A DNA stretch of 64,000 nucleotides from UKL13-2 sp947085425 (GTDB taxonomy: Bacteria > Pseudomonadota > Gammaproteobacteria > Burkholderiales > Usitatibacteraceae), in contig CAMTWK010000015.1 in NCBI GenBank assembly GCA_947085425.1, positions 140,188-204,187 of the forward strand. Reading direction: 5' to 3'. Within the stretch, counting starts at the first letter, position 1; every line of letters starts with the position of its first letter. A program made the translations under genes and the position numbers. This document shows positions 52,558-62,099 of the stretch, piece after piece. The notes beneath the pieces were generated by a model that saw nothing but the letters and a program-made list of their open reading frames with translations, did no database searches and had not been told where the DNA came from.

Positions 52558-54249
52558 ATGCCCAACTCTGAAGTTTTATCACGAACAAAAGCGCCCCGCC
52601 CGCCATTCGGCCTGGCCGGTGTGCCGCAGGCGTTTACCGCGTTCGAAACTAGCGACGCCGCCTGGCGTACGTTAACTTGGTTCGCGGTATACCGTGTGAT
52701 CGTGGTGATCATACTGGCAATTATTTTTTGGGGTTTTAGCCACTTCCCAATCATCGGCTCGGCTTCGTCTTTTATTGCGAGCGTGGCGCTCACTTCGTAC
52801 TTTTTTGCCAGTATCGCGCTGATCGCGACGACGCAATTGCGCCTGTCCACACCGACCATTCAACTGACTGCGCAAATGTTTGTTGATATCGTGATGCTGG
52901 TGTTGCTGATGCACGCTTCTGGCGGCGCACGCAGCGGCCTGGGGATGCTGCTGTTGGTATCACTTGCCGCCGGTGCACTCGTTGCCCATGGCAGAATGGC
53001 TTTTTTCCACGCTGCCGTTGCCACACTCGCCGTGTTATTTGAACAGGGTTGGCAATTTTTGTACCGGGACGCAACGGCGGCTGAGTTTGTTCCGAGCGGG
53101 ATGCTGGCGACAGGCTATTTTGTAATTGCCGGCCTCGCTTACACCCTTGCAAAATATGCCAAGGGCGCGGAACAAATTGCCGAAAAACGCGGTATTGATC
53201 TGGCAAATCTGGCGCAGATCAATGAACTGGTCATTCGTGACATGCAGGACGGCTTTGTTGTGGTTGATGAAAGCGGAATGATTCGTCAACACAATCCACA
53301 ATGCGGTTCCCTGATCGACGGACTGAGTAGCGCCATCGGACAACCGTTGATCGACGTTGCCCCGCAACTGGCCAAGTTGTTGAGGGAGTGGCGCATGGAT
53401 CACACTCTGGTGTTTCCAATCATGCGGGACTCAAAAACGCAGCGCGAGTATCAGGGACGGTTTGTCGCAATTGGCGACGAGGAGATTTCCCCCATCGTGA
53501 TATTTTTGGAGGATGCGTCACGCGTTCGCAACCAGGCGCAACAAATGAAACTGGTTGCGCTAGGCCGCCTCACTGCGTCAATTGCCCACGAAATTCGTAA
53601 CCCCCTGTCGTCAATTAATCATGCCGCCGAGCTTTTGCAGGAAGATACCAACCTGATTCACGCCAACGGACGATTGTTAACCATCATTCAGGATAATGCG
53701 CATCGGTTGAACCGGCTGGTTGAGGAAGTGCTGGATTTAAACCGACGCGACCGCGCCCATGCTGAAGTGATTGATCCCGAAGCGTTTTTACGCAGGTTTT
53801 TGAACGAATTTTGCGCAAATGAACACCATTCACCAGTCCTATTTCATCTGCAAATCGTCACTCGATCCAGCTTTCTTTTTGACCGCGCACATCTGGATCA
53901 AATCTTGTGGAATCTATGTCGTAATGCGGCACGATTTGCGTCCGGTGCCGACGCGTCAATATCGATTGTTGTTGCGCGTATTGGCAATGGCGTTGCCATC
54001 AGTGTGGCGGACGATGGCGAGGGCATTGCAACCGACGCCATGCAACACTTGTTTGAGCCATTTTTTACCACCGATGCAAAAGGAACCGGCCTGGGTCTCC
54101 ACATCGCCCGCGAACTCGCACAGGCAAACGCAGCAACACTTGATTATGTGGTTGATAACACTGTGATGAATGAACACTTTTCGAGCCCTGTGGCGAAAAA
54201 TCGAGGTGCACATTTCCGATTACTAACGAAAGTGGCGAGCGAAACATGA
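52558..54249 (+). CDS. pilS: Sensor histidine kinase PilS
   Basis: A 563-residue kinase with about six membrane helices in the first 200 residues, a PAS-like region (INELVIRDMQDGFVVVDESG), HisKA with LTASIAHEIRNPLSS and HATPase ending in GTGLGLHIARELA. PilS senses pilin in the membrane and controls PilR, the activator of pilA. The TTG at 52525 also opens this frame; I prefer the ATG at 52558. It overlaps pilR by 4 nt (ATGA). Confidence 0.93.
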   Translation: MPNSEVLSRTKAPRPPFGLAGVPQAFTAFETSDAAWRTLTWFAVYRVIVVIILAIIFWGFSHFPIIGSASSFIASVALTSYFFASIALIATTQLRLSTPTIQLTAQMFVDIVMLVLLMHASGGARSGLGMLLLVSLAAGALVAHGRMAFFHAAVATLAVLFEQGWQFLYRDATAAEFVPSGMLATGYFVIAGLAYTLAKYAKGAEQIAEKRGIDLANLAQINELVIRDMQDGFVVVDESGMIRQHNPQCGSLIDGLSSAIGQPLIDVAPQLAKLLREWRMDHTLVFPIMRDSKTQREYQGRFVAIGDEEISPIVIFLEDASRVRNQAQQMKLVALGRLTASIAHEIRNPLSSINHAAELLQEDTNLIHANGRLLTIIQDNAHRLNRLVEEVLDLNRRDRAHAEVIDPEAFLRRFLNEFCANEHHSPVLFHLQIVTRSSFLFDRAHLDQILWNLCRNAARFASGADASISIVVARIGNGVAISVADDGEGIATDAMQHLFEPFFTTDAKGTGLGLHIARELAQANAATLDYVVDNTVMNEHFSSPVAKNRGAHFRLLTKVASET

Positions 54250-55676
54250 CCATGACCGATTCGAGCGGGCAAAATGACTACGCAAGCAAACGCGTATTGG
54301 TGGTCGACGATGAGGCAGATATTCGCGAACTGGTCGTGTTGACCCTGATGCGCATGGGCATCGAGGCCGATAGTGCAGAAAACGTCGCTCACGCCACCAA
54401 GCGTCTGGCCGAGCGCACTTACGACCTTTGCCTGACGGATATGCGACTTCCGGATGGCGACGGCCTGATGTTGTTATCGCATATTGCCGGCCAATACGGC
54501 AATACACCGGTTGCGGTGATCACTGCCTACGGTTCGACGGACAATGCTGTGGCCGCCCTCAAAGCGGGAGCGTTCGACTACCTCGCCAAACCCATTCAAT
54601 TAAAACAATTGCGCGAAGTGGTGACCGCCGCGCTGAATTTGCCACGAGCATCCGAGCAATCAAGAAAAATTTCTGCCGCCAACCATGAACGAAGCGGAAC
54701 CGCAGCAGGTGAAACCAATAATTTTGGCCCGCAACTCATTGGCGAATCGGCCCCCATTGTCCGCGCCCGCGAAATGATCGCCAAACTGGCGCGCAGTCAG
54801 GCACCGGTGTATATAGCCGGCGAGTCGGGCACCGGCAAGGAAGTGGCGGCGCGCTTGATACACAACAATAGCGCCAGGCGAAATGCACAATTTGTTGCCG
54901 TCAATTGCGGTGCAATCCCGGAAAATTTGATGGAGAGTGAATTTTTTGGTTATCGCAAGGGCGCCTTCACCGGTGCCGACACCGATCGGGACGGGTATTT
55001 GCAAACAGCAGACTTTGGCACCCTGTTCTTGGACGAAGTCGGCGATCTTCCACTACTGATGCAGGTCAAATTGCTGCGCGTGATTCAAGAGAAAAAAGTT
55101 CGTCGCGTCGGCGACACCACCGAAAAAGCCATCGATTTTCGAATTATCAGCGCAACCCATAAAAATTTATCGGAAAAAATCGTGGCCGGCGAGTTCCGCC
55201 AGGATTTGTTTTATCGACTGAACGTGATCGAACTAAAAATGCCGCCGCTACGTGAAATTCCCGAAGACGTGCCACTGTTGATCAGCGCCCTGATCACCCG
55301 CCTGCAGGCCGGCGCGCTCGGCGGTGGCCACGCCCCACCGCTGACAAAGGCGGCGCACGATGCTCTGGCAAATTATGACTATCCCGGCAATGTTCGCGAG
55401 CTGGAAAACATACTGGAGCGCGCCATTGCACTTTCGGACGGTGAAAAAATCGACAAGGATGACCTATATTTAACGGAGGACAATGACACCGTTCCTGAAT
55501 CCGCAACTTCGGGTGAACGCACCCAACCGCTGCATGAGTTTCTGGATGTGATCGAGCGGGAGCAGATCATCAAGGCATTGGAGCAAACACGCTTTAACAA
55601 AACGCAGGCGGCAAAAATTCTTGGCATCACCTTCCGCTCCCTGAGGTACCGATTGGACCGACTTGGAATCGAATAG
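54246..55676 (+). CDS. pilR: Sigma-54-dependent response regulator PilR
   Basis: A 476-residue NtrC-type regulator: receiver (VLVVDDEADIR, LCLTDMRLPDGDG, YLAKPI), AAA+ domain with Walker A GESGTGKE, the sigma-54 contact loop GAFTGAD and FLDEVGDL, and a Fis-type helix-turn-helix (NKTQAAKILGITFRSLRYRL). It would activate sigma-54 promoters of type IV pilin genes, which are not in this window. Coupled to pilS by a 4-nt overlap. Confidence 0.95.
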   Translation: MTMTDSSGQNDYASKRVLVVDDEADIRELVVLTLMRMGIEADSAENVAHATKRLAERTYDLCLTDMRLPDGDGLMLLSHIAGQYGNTPVAVITAYGSTDNAVAALKAGAFDYLAKPIQLKQLREVVTAALNLPRASEQSRKISAANHERSGTAAGETNNFGPQLIGESAPIVRAREMIAKLARSQAPVYIAGESGTGKEVAARLIHNNSARRNAQFVAVNCGAIPENLMESEFFGYRKGAFTGADTDRDGYLQTADFGTLFLDEVGDLPLLMQVKLLRVIQEKKVRRVGDTTEKAIDFRIISATHKNLSEKIVAGEFRQDLFYRLNVIELKMPPLREIPEDVPLLISALITRLQAGALGGGHAPPLTKAAHDALANYDYPGNVRELENILERAIALSDGEKIDKDDLYLTEDNDTVPESATSGERTQPLHEFLDVIEREQIIKALEQTRFNKTQAAKILGITFRSLRYRLDRLGIE

Positions 55677-55714
55677 CCGGCCCCACTACCGGCGCGCGCG
55701 GAAAAATTAACTGG

Positions 55715-56017
55715 CTAGCCGGAGTAACGAATCAAAATGACATCGGCACCACGATCGCGAATCGGAATCAAACATTGATATTCCGGCGAGTCATACCAAC
55801 TTTTGGCGTCGGCTTCGTTCGCAAAATGCAACAACACCACTTGCTCGGTCGGAATGCCGGTGGCCAGATGATGGCCGGCCATGGTCTCGCCTTTGGCACT
55901 TCGAAATGAAATTTCCCCGCCATATTGATGAACAGTCGCCGCCACCTGGCGTACGTACTCGCTCCAGGCCATCAAGTCTTTGACCCGGATCAGACCGATG
56001 TAATACGCACCACTCAA
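55715..56017 (-). CDS. DUF1330 domain protein
   Basis: A 100-residue alpha/beta-barrel-like protein. It starts YYIGLIRVKDLMAWSEYVRQV, has the FANEADAKSWYDSPEYQ block and ends DVILIRYSG, all typical of DUF1330. The family is a dimeric ferredoxin-like fold with unknown function. It is convergent with pilR and precedes no obvious partner. Confidence 0.86.
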   Translation of the reverse strand: MSGAYYIGLIRVKDLMAWSEYVRQVAATVHQYGGEISFRSAKGETMAGHHLATGIPTEQVVLLHFANEADAKSWYDSPEYQCLIPIRDRGADVILIRYSG

Positions 56018-56077
56018 ATTTCCGCCATGGTGGTTGCCAAATTCGAGCGAAGTCTTATTTTTTCCCGCATGATCCGC

Positions 56078-56575
56078 TCACATTTCGTCATAGTGCGGAT
56101 CCAGATTTTCAGCGTAGTGAAATAAAGCCCGTCGATATTTTGCCGTCTGCGGATCGGCGCTGTGTTCCGCGACATGTTTTAACAGCAGTTGCAGCGCGCG
56201 CCTGTGGTCACCAAGGTTATGCAATGCCATCGCCAAAAAAACCGCGTACTCATGCGCCTGCGGAAATTCGGCTATGCCGCGCTCAAGCGTTCGCACCGCG
56301 TCGGCATATTGCTCCATGCTGCGATAGGAGCTGCCCAAGCCAAGCAGGGCATCACGCCGATGCTGACCGTCCAGACCCACGGCCAGCGCCTGTTCGTAGT
56401 GCGGAATCGCATCCGCCGGCAACCCTTGCGCATCATAAGTGCAGGCAATTTCAAAATGCAGGCCGGCGTCACCCGGCGCCATTTTCAGCAAATCCAGCAA
56501 TATCGCCAGCGCTTCCGTGTGCTGGCCATCGGTGCGCAACAACACCGCGCGTGAAATTTCGTTGTGAATGCTCAT
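56078..56575 (-). CDS. TPR repeat protein
   Basis: A 165-residue soluble protein with four to five tetratricopeptide repeats (HTEALAILLDLLKMAPGD, ADAIPHYEQALAVG, ADAVRTLERGIAEFP, RRALQLLLKHVAEH). No signal peptide. It is probably a protein-interaction module; partner unknown. It lies on the same strand as mrp, starting 28 nt after the mrp stop, so the two are probably one transcript. Confidence 0.82.
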   Translation of the reverse strand: MSIHNEISRAVLLRTDGQHTEALAILLDLLKMAPGDAGLHFEIACTYDAQGLPADAIPHYEQALAVGLDGQHRRDALLGLGSSYRSMEQYADAVRTLERGIAEFPQAHEYAVFLAMALHNLGDHRRALQLLLKHVAEHSADPQTAKYRRALFHYAENLDPHYDEM

Positions 56576-56603
56576 AAATTAGCCGGGAGCGAAGTGATGT
56601 CCC

Positions 56604-57692
56604 CTAAGTGTTTTGAACGACAATCTTGGGAAACACATGCGAGCGGTCTTGGGACTGTTTGGCAATTTTGGCGGCGCACTTGTGGGCGATATTGCGGTAA
56701 ATTTGCGCGGCCCGCCCGTCTGGATCCGACACAACGGTCGGTTTACCACTGTCGGCCATTTCACGAATCTTGATGTCGAGAGGCAAAGAGCCCAACAATT
56801 CAACGTTGTAATCCTTTGACATACGCCCGCCACCGCCTTCGCCAAAAATATGTTCGGTGTGCCCACAATTCGAGCAGGTATGCATTGCCATGTTTTCGAC
56901 GATACCAATAATCGGAACGCCGACTTTTTCAAACATTTTTAGACCCTTGCGGGCGTCCAGCAGGGCGATGTCCTGTGGCGTGGTCACAATCACCGCACCA
57001 GTAACCGGAACTTTTTGCGCGAGTGTTAACTGAATGTCGCCGGTTCCGGGCGGCAAATCGATCACCAAATAATCCAAATTGTTCCATTGGGTTTCATTCA
57101 GGAGTTGTTCCAACGCCTGCGTGACCATCGGTCCCCGCCAGACCATCGGTGTTTCCGGGTCAATCAAGAAGCCAACACTCATTGCTTGAATTCCGTGTCC
57201 CTCCATCGGTTGCATCGACTTGCCGTCTTTGGATTGTGGCCGGCCGGTAATACCGAGCATTGTTGGTTGTGATGGCCCGTAAATATCGGCATCCAACATA
57301 CCGACAATCGCCCCCTCGGCCGCCAGCGCCAACGCCAGATTCACGGCGGTGGTAGATTTTCCGACCCCCCCCTTGCCGGAGGCAACGGCAATAATGTTCT
57401 TGATATTTGGATTTAACTTCACGCCGCGTTGAACGCTGTGTGAGACGATTTTGGAATAAACATTGACTGATACATTGCCAATCCCGTCGATCTTTTTCAG
57501 CCGGTCAATCACCGACTTGCGAATAATCTCGGTGACACTCTTGCCGGGGTAACCAAGCACAATTTCGAGCGACACATCGTTGCCATCCATAACAATGTTT
57601 TTTGCCGATTTACCATCAACATAATTTTCGTCGGTAATCGGATCAATCAATTCACGTAGTGCATTTTTAATCGCGTCGGTGTTAATGCTCAT
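56604..57692 (-). CDS. apbC: Iron-sulfur cluster carrier protein Mrp/ApbC
   Basis: A 362-residue P-loop ATPase. N-terminal MIP18/DUF59-like domain (about 1-85, LRELIDPITDENYVDG), deviant Walker A GKGGVGKSTT, and the cluster-binding cysteines in CSNCGHTEHIFG. It loads Fe-S clusters onto target proteins. The ATG at 57692 starts the conserved region. The gene is divergent from metG, a pairing common in betaproteobacteria. Confidence 0.95.
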   Translation of the reverse strand: MSINTDAIKNALRELIDPITDENYVDGKSAKNIVMDGNDVSLEIVLGYPGKSVTEIIRKSVIDRLKKIDGIGNVSVNVYSKIVSHSVQRGVKLNPNIKNIIAVASGKGGVGKSTTAVNLALALAAEGAIVGMLDADIYGPSQPTMLGITGRPQSKDGKSMQPMEGHGIQAMSVGFLIDPETPMVWRGPMVTQALEQLLNETQWNNLDYLVIDLPPGTGDIQLTLAQKVPVTGAVIVTTPQDIALLDARKGLKMFEKVGVPIIGIVENMAMHTCSNCGHTEHIFGEGGGGRMSKDYNVELLGSLPLDIKIREMADSGKPTVVSDPDGRAAQIYRNIAHKCAAKIAKQSQDRSHVFPKIVVQNT

Positions 57693-57875
57693 GGTCTGCC
57701 TCAAATTTTCAGTTATCACTATTTTATCGACAATCACCGCCATTGCCGGTGCCAAATGACTCATGCGGCTTTATATCTTTGTATGAGTGGGCTTGTTACA
57801 ATGTCAACTTAACAATCATGCCCCTGCAACGACTGCGCAACGCGGTTGATTTTGCCCTTAGATACGCCACACGCC

Positions 57876-60035
57876 ATGCGACGCAAACTATTTGTCACCA
57901 CCGCCCTACCCTACGCCAACGGCGGATTCCATATCGGCCATATGATGGAATACATTCAGGCCGATATTTGGGTGCGTTTTCAGCGCATGCGCGGCCATCA
58001 AGTGCATTTTGTCTGCGCGGATGACGCGCATGGCGCGCCGATCATGCTCAATGCAGAAAAACAGGGTATTACGCCGGAGCAGCTGGTGGCCGCCGTCGCC
58101 GCAGAACATATTGCCCAGTGGCCGCAATTTCATATCAGTTTTGACTACTGGCACTCAACCCATTCGCCGGAAAATGTTGCGCTGTCACACGAGATCTACC
58201 AGCGTCTCAAGGCCAATAAACTGATAGTCAGCAAAGAAATCGAACAATTTTATGACCCGGTCAAGGGCATGTTTTTGGCGGATCGTTTTATCAAGGGGGA
58301 ATGCCCCAAATGTGGCGCCAAGGACCAACATGGCGACTCCTGTGAGGTGTGTGGCGCCGTTTATACCCCTGCCGAACTCAAGTCGCCGTATTCGGTTTTG
58401 ACCGGTGCAAAACCGGTGATGAAAAAATCCGAGCACTTGTTTTTTAAGTTATCGGATAAGAAGTGCATCACCTTTCTGGAAAAATGGGTGGCGGAAACGC
58501 CGATTCAATCCGAGGTCAAAAATAAACTGGCCGAGTGGCTGGGTGACGGCGGAAAAAATCTGCACGATTGGGATATTTCCCGCGATGCGCCCTATTTCGG
58601 CATTGAAATCCCGGGTTCGCCGGGTAAATATTTTTATGTCTGGCTGGACGCGCCCATTGGTTATTTGGCCAGCCTCAAAGCTTACTTCACATCAGGTGGT
58701 GCCGCGGCAAATGGTGAGCTGCGGGATTTTGATTCGTTTATAGGCGATGACAACGTTGAGCAATATCACTTTATTGGTAAGGATATTGTTTATTTTCATA
58801 CGCTGTTTTGGCCGGCCATGCTTCACTTTGCCGGACGCAAGGTGCCGAACAATGTATTTGTTCACGGCTTTTTACAGGTCACCGGTGAAAAATTATCCAA
58901 GTCACGCGGTTTTGGTCCGACACCAACCAAATACCTTGCGCTGGGACTCAATACCGAATGGCTGCGCTATTACATAGCCGCCAAATTAAACGATCGCGTT
59001 GAGGATATTGATTTCAGCCCGGATGATTTTATCGCCAGGGTGAACGCCGATCTGATTGGCAAGTACATCAATATCGCCAGTCGTGCCGCCGGATTCCTGC
59101 ACAAGAAATTTGACGGAACCTTGCTGGCTGTCAATGGCAATCACCCAGTTTTGAATGCAATCATTAATTCGTCCGAAGAAATTGCCGCGCTTTATGACGG
59201 GCGCGAATTTGGCAAGGCGGTTCGGCGCATTATGGATCTGGCCGATCAAGTGAATCTTTTTGTTGATTCAGAAAAGCCGTGGGCATTGGCAAAGGAAGAT
59301 GCCAACAACGCCGCGTTACATGCCAGCTGCTCGATTATTATCAACGCGTTTCATTTGTTGACCGCGTTACTGACACCGATCCTGCCAAAACTCGCCGATG
59401 AAGCCGCTGCATTTCTCAACATAAAAGGTTATGATTGGGCTGCGTCAAAAAAATTATTGCCTGCCGGCCATCAAATCAAACCCTATAAACATTTAATGTC
59501 ACGAATCGATCCAAAACAAATTGACGCACTTCTGGACGTGCCGCAAGCCGCGGCCGCCACAGACGTTAAGACTGAAAAATTGGTTAAGGTTGGCGCAAAG
59601 GGTGATGCCAAACTTACAACCGCCCCGGCAAACGACGAACCGGCAACGGTTGCAGAATTCGCGTTACAGCCGGTGGAGTCGCCGAAACCGATTGTTATTC
59701 AGCCGGTTGCGGAAACCATTTCAATTGACGATTTTGGTCGCATTGACCTCAGGGTCGCAAAAATACTTGACGCAGAATTTGTTCAAGAGGCCGACAAGTT
59801 GTTGCGTCTGACACTCGACCTTGGCATTGAACAACGCCAGGTGTTTGCCGGCATTCGCTCGGCGTACAACCCCAAGGATTTGGTTGGCCGGTTAACCGTC
59901 ATGGTCGCCAATCTTGCGCCGCGCAAAATGCGCTTTGGTGAATCACAAGGTATGGTATTGGCGGCCGGTGACGGCATCGGCATTTATTTGTTGAGTCCGG
60001 ATTCCGGCGCGATCCCGGGCATGCGCGTGAAATAG
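57876..60035 (+). CDS. metG: Methionyl-tRNA synthetase
   Basis: A 719-residue class I synthetase with HIGH motif (FHIGHMMEYI), a zinc knuckle CPKCGAKDQHGDSCEVCG, the KMSKS-type motif GEKLSKSRG, and a C-terminal EMAP/OB-fold tRNA-binding domain (about 610-719, FGRIDLRVAKI). Before this domain there is a Lys/Ala/Pro linker. The ATG at 57876 precedes RRKLFVTTALPYANG, where the family starts. Confidence 0.97.
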   Translation: MRRKLFVTTALPYANGGFHIGHMMEYIQADIWVRFQRMRGHQVHFVCADDAHGAPIMLNAEKQGITPEQLVAAVAAEHIAQWPQFHISFDYWHSTHSPENVALSHEIYQRLKANKLIVSKEIEQFYDPVKGMFLADRFIKGECPKCGAKDQHGDSCEVCGAVYTPAELKSPYSVLTGAKPVMKKSEHLFFKLSDKKCITFLEKWVAETPIQSEVKNKLAEWLGDGGKNLHDWDISRDAPYFGIEIPGSPGKYFYVWLDAPIGYLASLKAYFTSGGAAANGELRDFDSFIGDDNVEQYHFIGKDIVYFHTLFWPAMLHFAGRKVPNNVFVHGFLQVTGEKLSKSRGFGPTPTKYLALGLNTEWLRYYIAAKLNDRVEDIDFSPDDFIARVNADLIGKYINIASRAAGFLHKKFDGTLLAVNGNHPVLNAIINSSEEIAALYDGREFGKAVRRIMDLADQVNLFVDSEKPWALAKEDANNAALHASCSIIINAFHLLTALLTPILPKLADEAAAFLNIKGYDWAASKKLLPAGHQIKPYKHLMSRIDPKQIDALLDVPQAAAATDVKTEKLVKVGAKGDAKLTTAPANDEPATVAEFALQPVESPKPIVIQPVAETISIDDFGRIDLRVAKILDAEFVQEADKLLRLTLDLGIEQRQVFAGIRSAYNPKDLVGRLTVMVANLAPRKMRFGESQGMVLAAGDGIGIYLLSPDSGAIPGMRVK

Positions 60036-60102
60036 TCCGCATCCGAATCCTGTATCCTCGTCGCGACGGTAGCCCGCCAAAGATGCGCCTCATTCGTCGC
60101 TT

Positions 60103-60468
60103 ATGACCGCAACATTACCGCCACCCTATTCACTTGACCGCGCCATTCTGGAAACAGAAGTTCGCATTGACACCTATCGCGCCTCCGGACCCGGTGGACA
60201 GCACGTCAACAAGACCAATTCTGCGATTCGCCTGACGCATGCGCCTTCAGGTGTGGTGGTGATTGCCCAAGATTCATCATCACAATTTCGCAACAAGGAG
60301 ACCGCCTTTGAACGATTGATCGAGCGGCTCATCAAAAAAAACCACGTGCCCAAAAAACGACTGGCGACCAAGCCATCGCGCGCCGCACGAGAAAAACGAA
60401 TTGTTGAAAAAAAGACGCGTGCTGTCGTTAAAACCACCCGCCGCAAAAAAGTTTCGGCAGACGAATGA
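60103..60468 (+). CDS. Release-factor-like GGQ protein
   Basis: A 121-residue class I release-factor domain without codon-recognition parts. The catalytic RASGPGGQHVNKTNSAI contains GGQ, and the C-terminus is a strongly basic tail (KKRLATKPSRAAREKR) like that which enters the mRNA channel in ArfB/YaeJ. It likely hydrolyses peptidyl-tRNA on stalled ribosomes, although it is somewhat shorter than ArfB (140). It overlaps the acylphosphatase gene by 4 nt. Confidence 0.85.
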   Translation: MTATLPPPYSLDRAILETEVRIDTYRASGPGGQHVNKTNSAIRLTHAPSGVVVIAQDSSSQFRNKETAFERLIERLIKKNHVPKKRLATKPSRAAREKRIVEKKTRAVVKTTRRKKVSADE

Positions 60469-60752
60469 ATACCATCACCGTCCATCTGACCATAACCGGC
60501 CGGGTTCAAGGGGTCGGTTACCGCGAATCCATGCGAATGGTTGCGCAGGCACTCGATGTCACCGGTTGGGTTCGAAACTGCGCGGATGGCAGTGTTGAGG
60601 CCACCGTCCAGGGCGACGAACACGCAGTCGAACGATTGATAGGCTGGTGCCACAACGGCCCACCCGGTGCTGACGTTCAATTTGTCCAGGCCGACTTATT
60701 GGACACGGACAAGACCTTTATCGCCTTCTCGCGTTTACCGAATGCGGACTAG
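60465..60752 (+). CDS. acyP: Acylphosphatase
   Basis: A 95-residue enzyme that hydrolyses carboxyl-phosphate bonds. The catalytic arginine is in GRVQGVGYRESM and the catalytic asparagine in GWVRNCADGSVE. The length is typical (90-100). Coupled to the RF-like gene by ATGA. Confidence 0.95.
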   Translation: MNTITVHLTITGRVQGVGYRESMRMVAQALDVTGWVRNCADGSVEATVQGDEHAVERLIGWCHNGPPGADVQFVQADLLDTDKTFIAFSRLPNAD

Positions 60753-60873
60753 TCCGTTTCGTCTTGCGGGCTGGAGGCTGGAGACGGCAAATGCGTCCTA
60801 CGGCTAGCCGAAAATCGAGAAAGGGCGCAGAATCGGTCGCTACGCTCCTCGCATCGATGTTAATTTGGGCAAT

Positions 60874-61956
60874 ATGAAGTCGCATTCCATTCCAAAAACG
60901 ATCAATCGAATCCGCAAAATTGTCCTCAATGAAACCGGACAGGATCTGTCGCGGCACGCCTTGCGCGAAATCGAGGCCGAATTGGTTGCCACGGATATCA
61001 ACAAAACCGATGACAACGATGCCGAATTCCAGTCTCGCGAGGTCACCATTCTGCTCGCCGACTTGCGTGGCTTTACCGCCCTGGCTTCTGAACATCCGTC
61101 GGGGACGGTTATTCAAATGCTCAATCCGGTATTGATTCGCATGAGTGAAATCATTTTCAAACACGGCGGCACCATCGACAAATTCATGGGGGATGCCATC
61201 ATGGTTTTGTTTGGCGCCCTCACCAAACGCGATGACGATGTCGCCCGCGCATTGGCGTGTGCGGTTGAGATGCAAATCAAAATGTATCAGCTGAACTTCG
61301 AACACAAACAACAGGGACTGCCGGATCTTTACATGGGCATTGGCATCAATACCGGCGACGTCATGGCCGGCGTGCTCGGCTCTGATGTTTATTCTGAGTA
61401 CACGGTTATTGGTGATGAAGTAAATTTGGCATCACGCATCGAGGCGTTCAGTTTGCGTGGCCAGGTGTTGATCAGCGACAGTACATTTCAGCGCTGTCAC
61501 GATTTTGTGGAAGCGTCCGAACCGATGGTTGTGAACGTCAAAGGCAAATCCCAATTTGTCAGTGTCCGCGAAGTCATGTCTATTCCCACCAAGGGGCTCA
61601 AAGTGCCGAGACAAGAAGTTCGGCGCAGTCACCGGGTGGATGTGCGTCTGCCGTTTTCCTATCAACTGGTACGCAGCGGCATTGTCTTGCCGGAACGGCT
61701 CGCCGGCACCATTTTCGACATTGGTTATCACGGCGTATTGGTTGAGCTTGCCGCACCATTGCCGCCCACCACCGAAATGAAACTGACCATAGACTTGCCG
61801 CACCTGTCTTACGTTGCCAAAGAAATTTATGGCAAGGTGGTGAACCAAAAGACCCGCGACGGCGTGATGTACACCGGCATTGAATTTACGACAGTTCCAC
61901 CGGCGGTGAATACGCAAATCCAGCTGTTCGTACAGCTATTGGTGTTCTCCGACTAA
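60874..61956 (+). CDS. Class III adenylate cyclase fused to a PilZ domain
   Basis: A 360-residue soluble protein. A short N-terminal helix (1-50) leads to a class III nucleotide cyclase (about 55-235). Metal Asp residues are D63 (LLADLRGFT) and D107 (KFMGDAIM), the purine-contacting Lys is K103, and Asn184 and Arg188 lie in EVNLASRIE. Thr177 replaces the Asp that selects adenine in mammalian enzymes, the class IIIb pattern. Residues 245-355 are PilZ-like, with RxxxR at 250-254 and D-x-G-x-x-G at 282-287 instead of D/N-x-S-x-x-G. This suggests cAMP output tuned by c-di-GMP, but the altered motif weakens that inference. I chose the ATG; a TTG three codons earlier is possible. Confidence 0.86.
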   Translation: MKSHSIPKTINRIRKIVLNETGQDLSRHALREIEAELVATDINKTDDNDAEFQSREVTILLADLRGFTALASEHPSGTVIQMLNPVLIRMSEIIFKHGGTIDKFMGDAIMVLFGALTKRDDDVARALACAVEMQIKMYQLNFEHKQQGLPDLYMGIGINTGDVMAGVLGSDVYSEYTVIGDEVNLASRIEAFSLRGQVLISDSTFQRCHDFVEASEPMVVNVKGKSQFVSVREVMSIPTKGLKVPRQEVRRSHRVDVRLPFSYQLVRSGIVLPERLAGTIFDIGYHGVLVELAAPLPPTTEMKLTIDLPHLSYVAKEIYGKVVNQKTRDGVMYTGIEFTTVPPAVNTQIQLFVQLLVFSD

Positions 61957-61975
61957 ACTCCAATTGGGGCGCGCT

Positions 61976-62010
61976 TTTTGAGCGCTTTTTCCTTGAAAGG
62001 GCGCTCAAAA
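61976..62010. other. Stem-loop after the cyclase-PilZ gene
   Basis: TTTTGAGCGC (61976-61985) and GCGCTCAAAA (62001-62010) are perfect 10-bp arms with a 15-nt loop. It may act as a transcription end or RNA stability element; not a classical terminator. Confidence 0.4.
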
Positions 62011-62099
62011 CATAGACTTTCACAACAGACCACTTCATTAATGTGGTGTGATGTGAGCACGTCCGCGGCGCACGGACCGCCGCAGTCAATCACGCCGTC

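Noticed and set aside
61886..62089. 67-codon minus-strand frame after the cyclase-PilZ gene
   Set aside because: It overlaps the end of the cyclase gene and the stem-loop and has no start signal or family resemblance.
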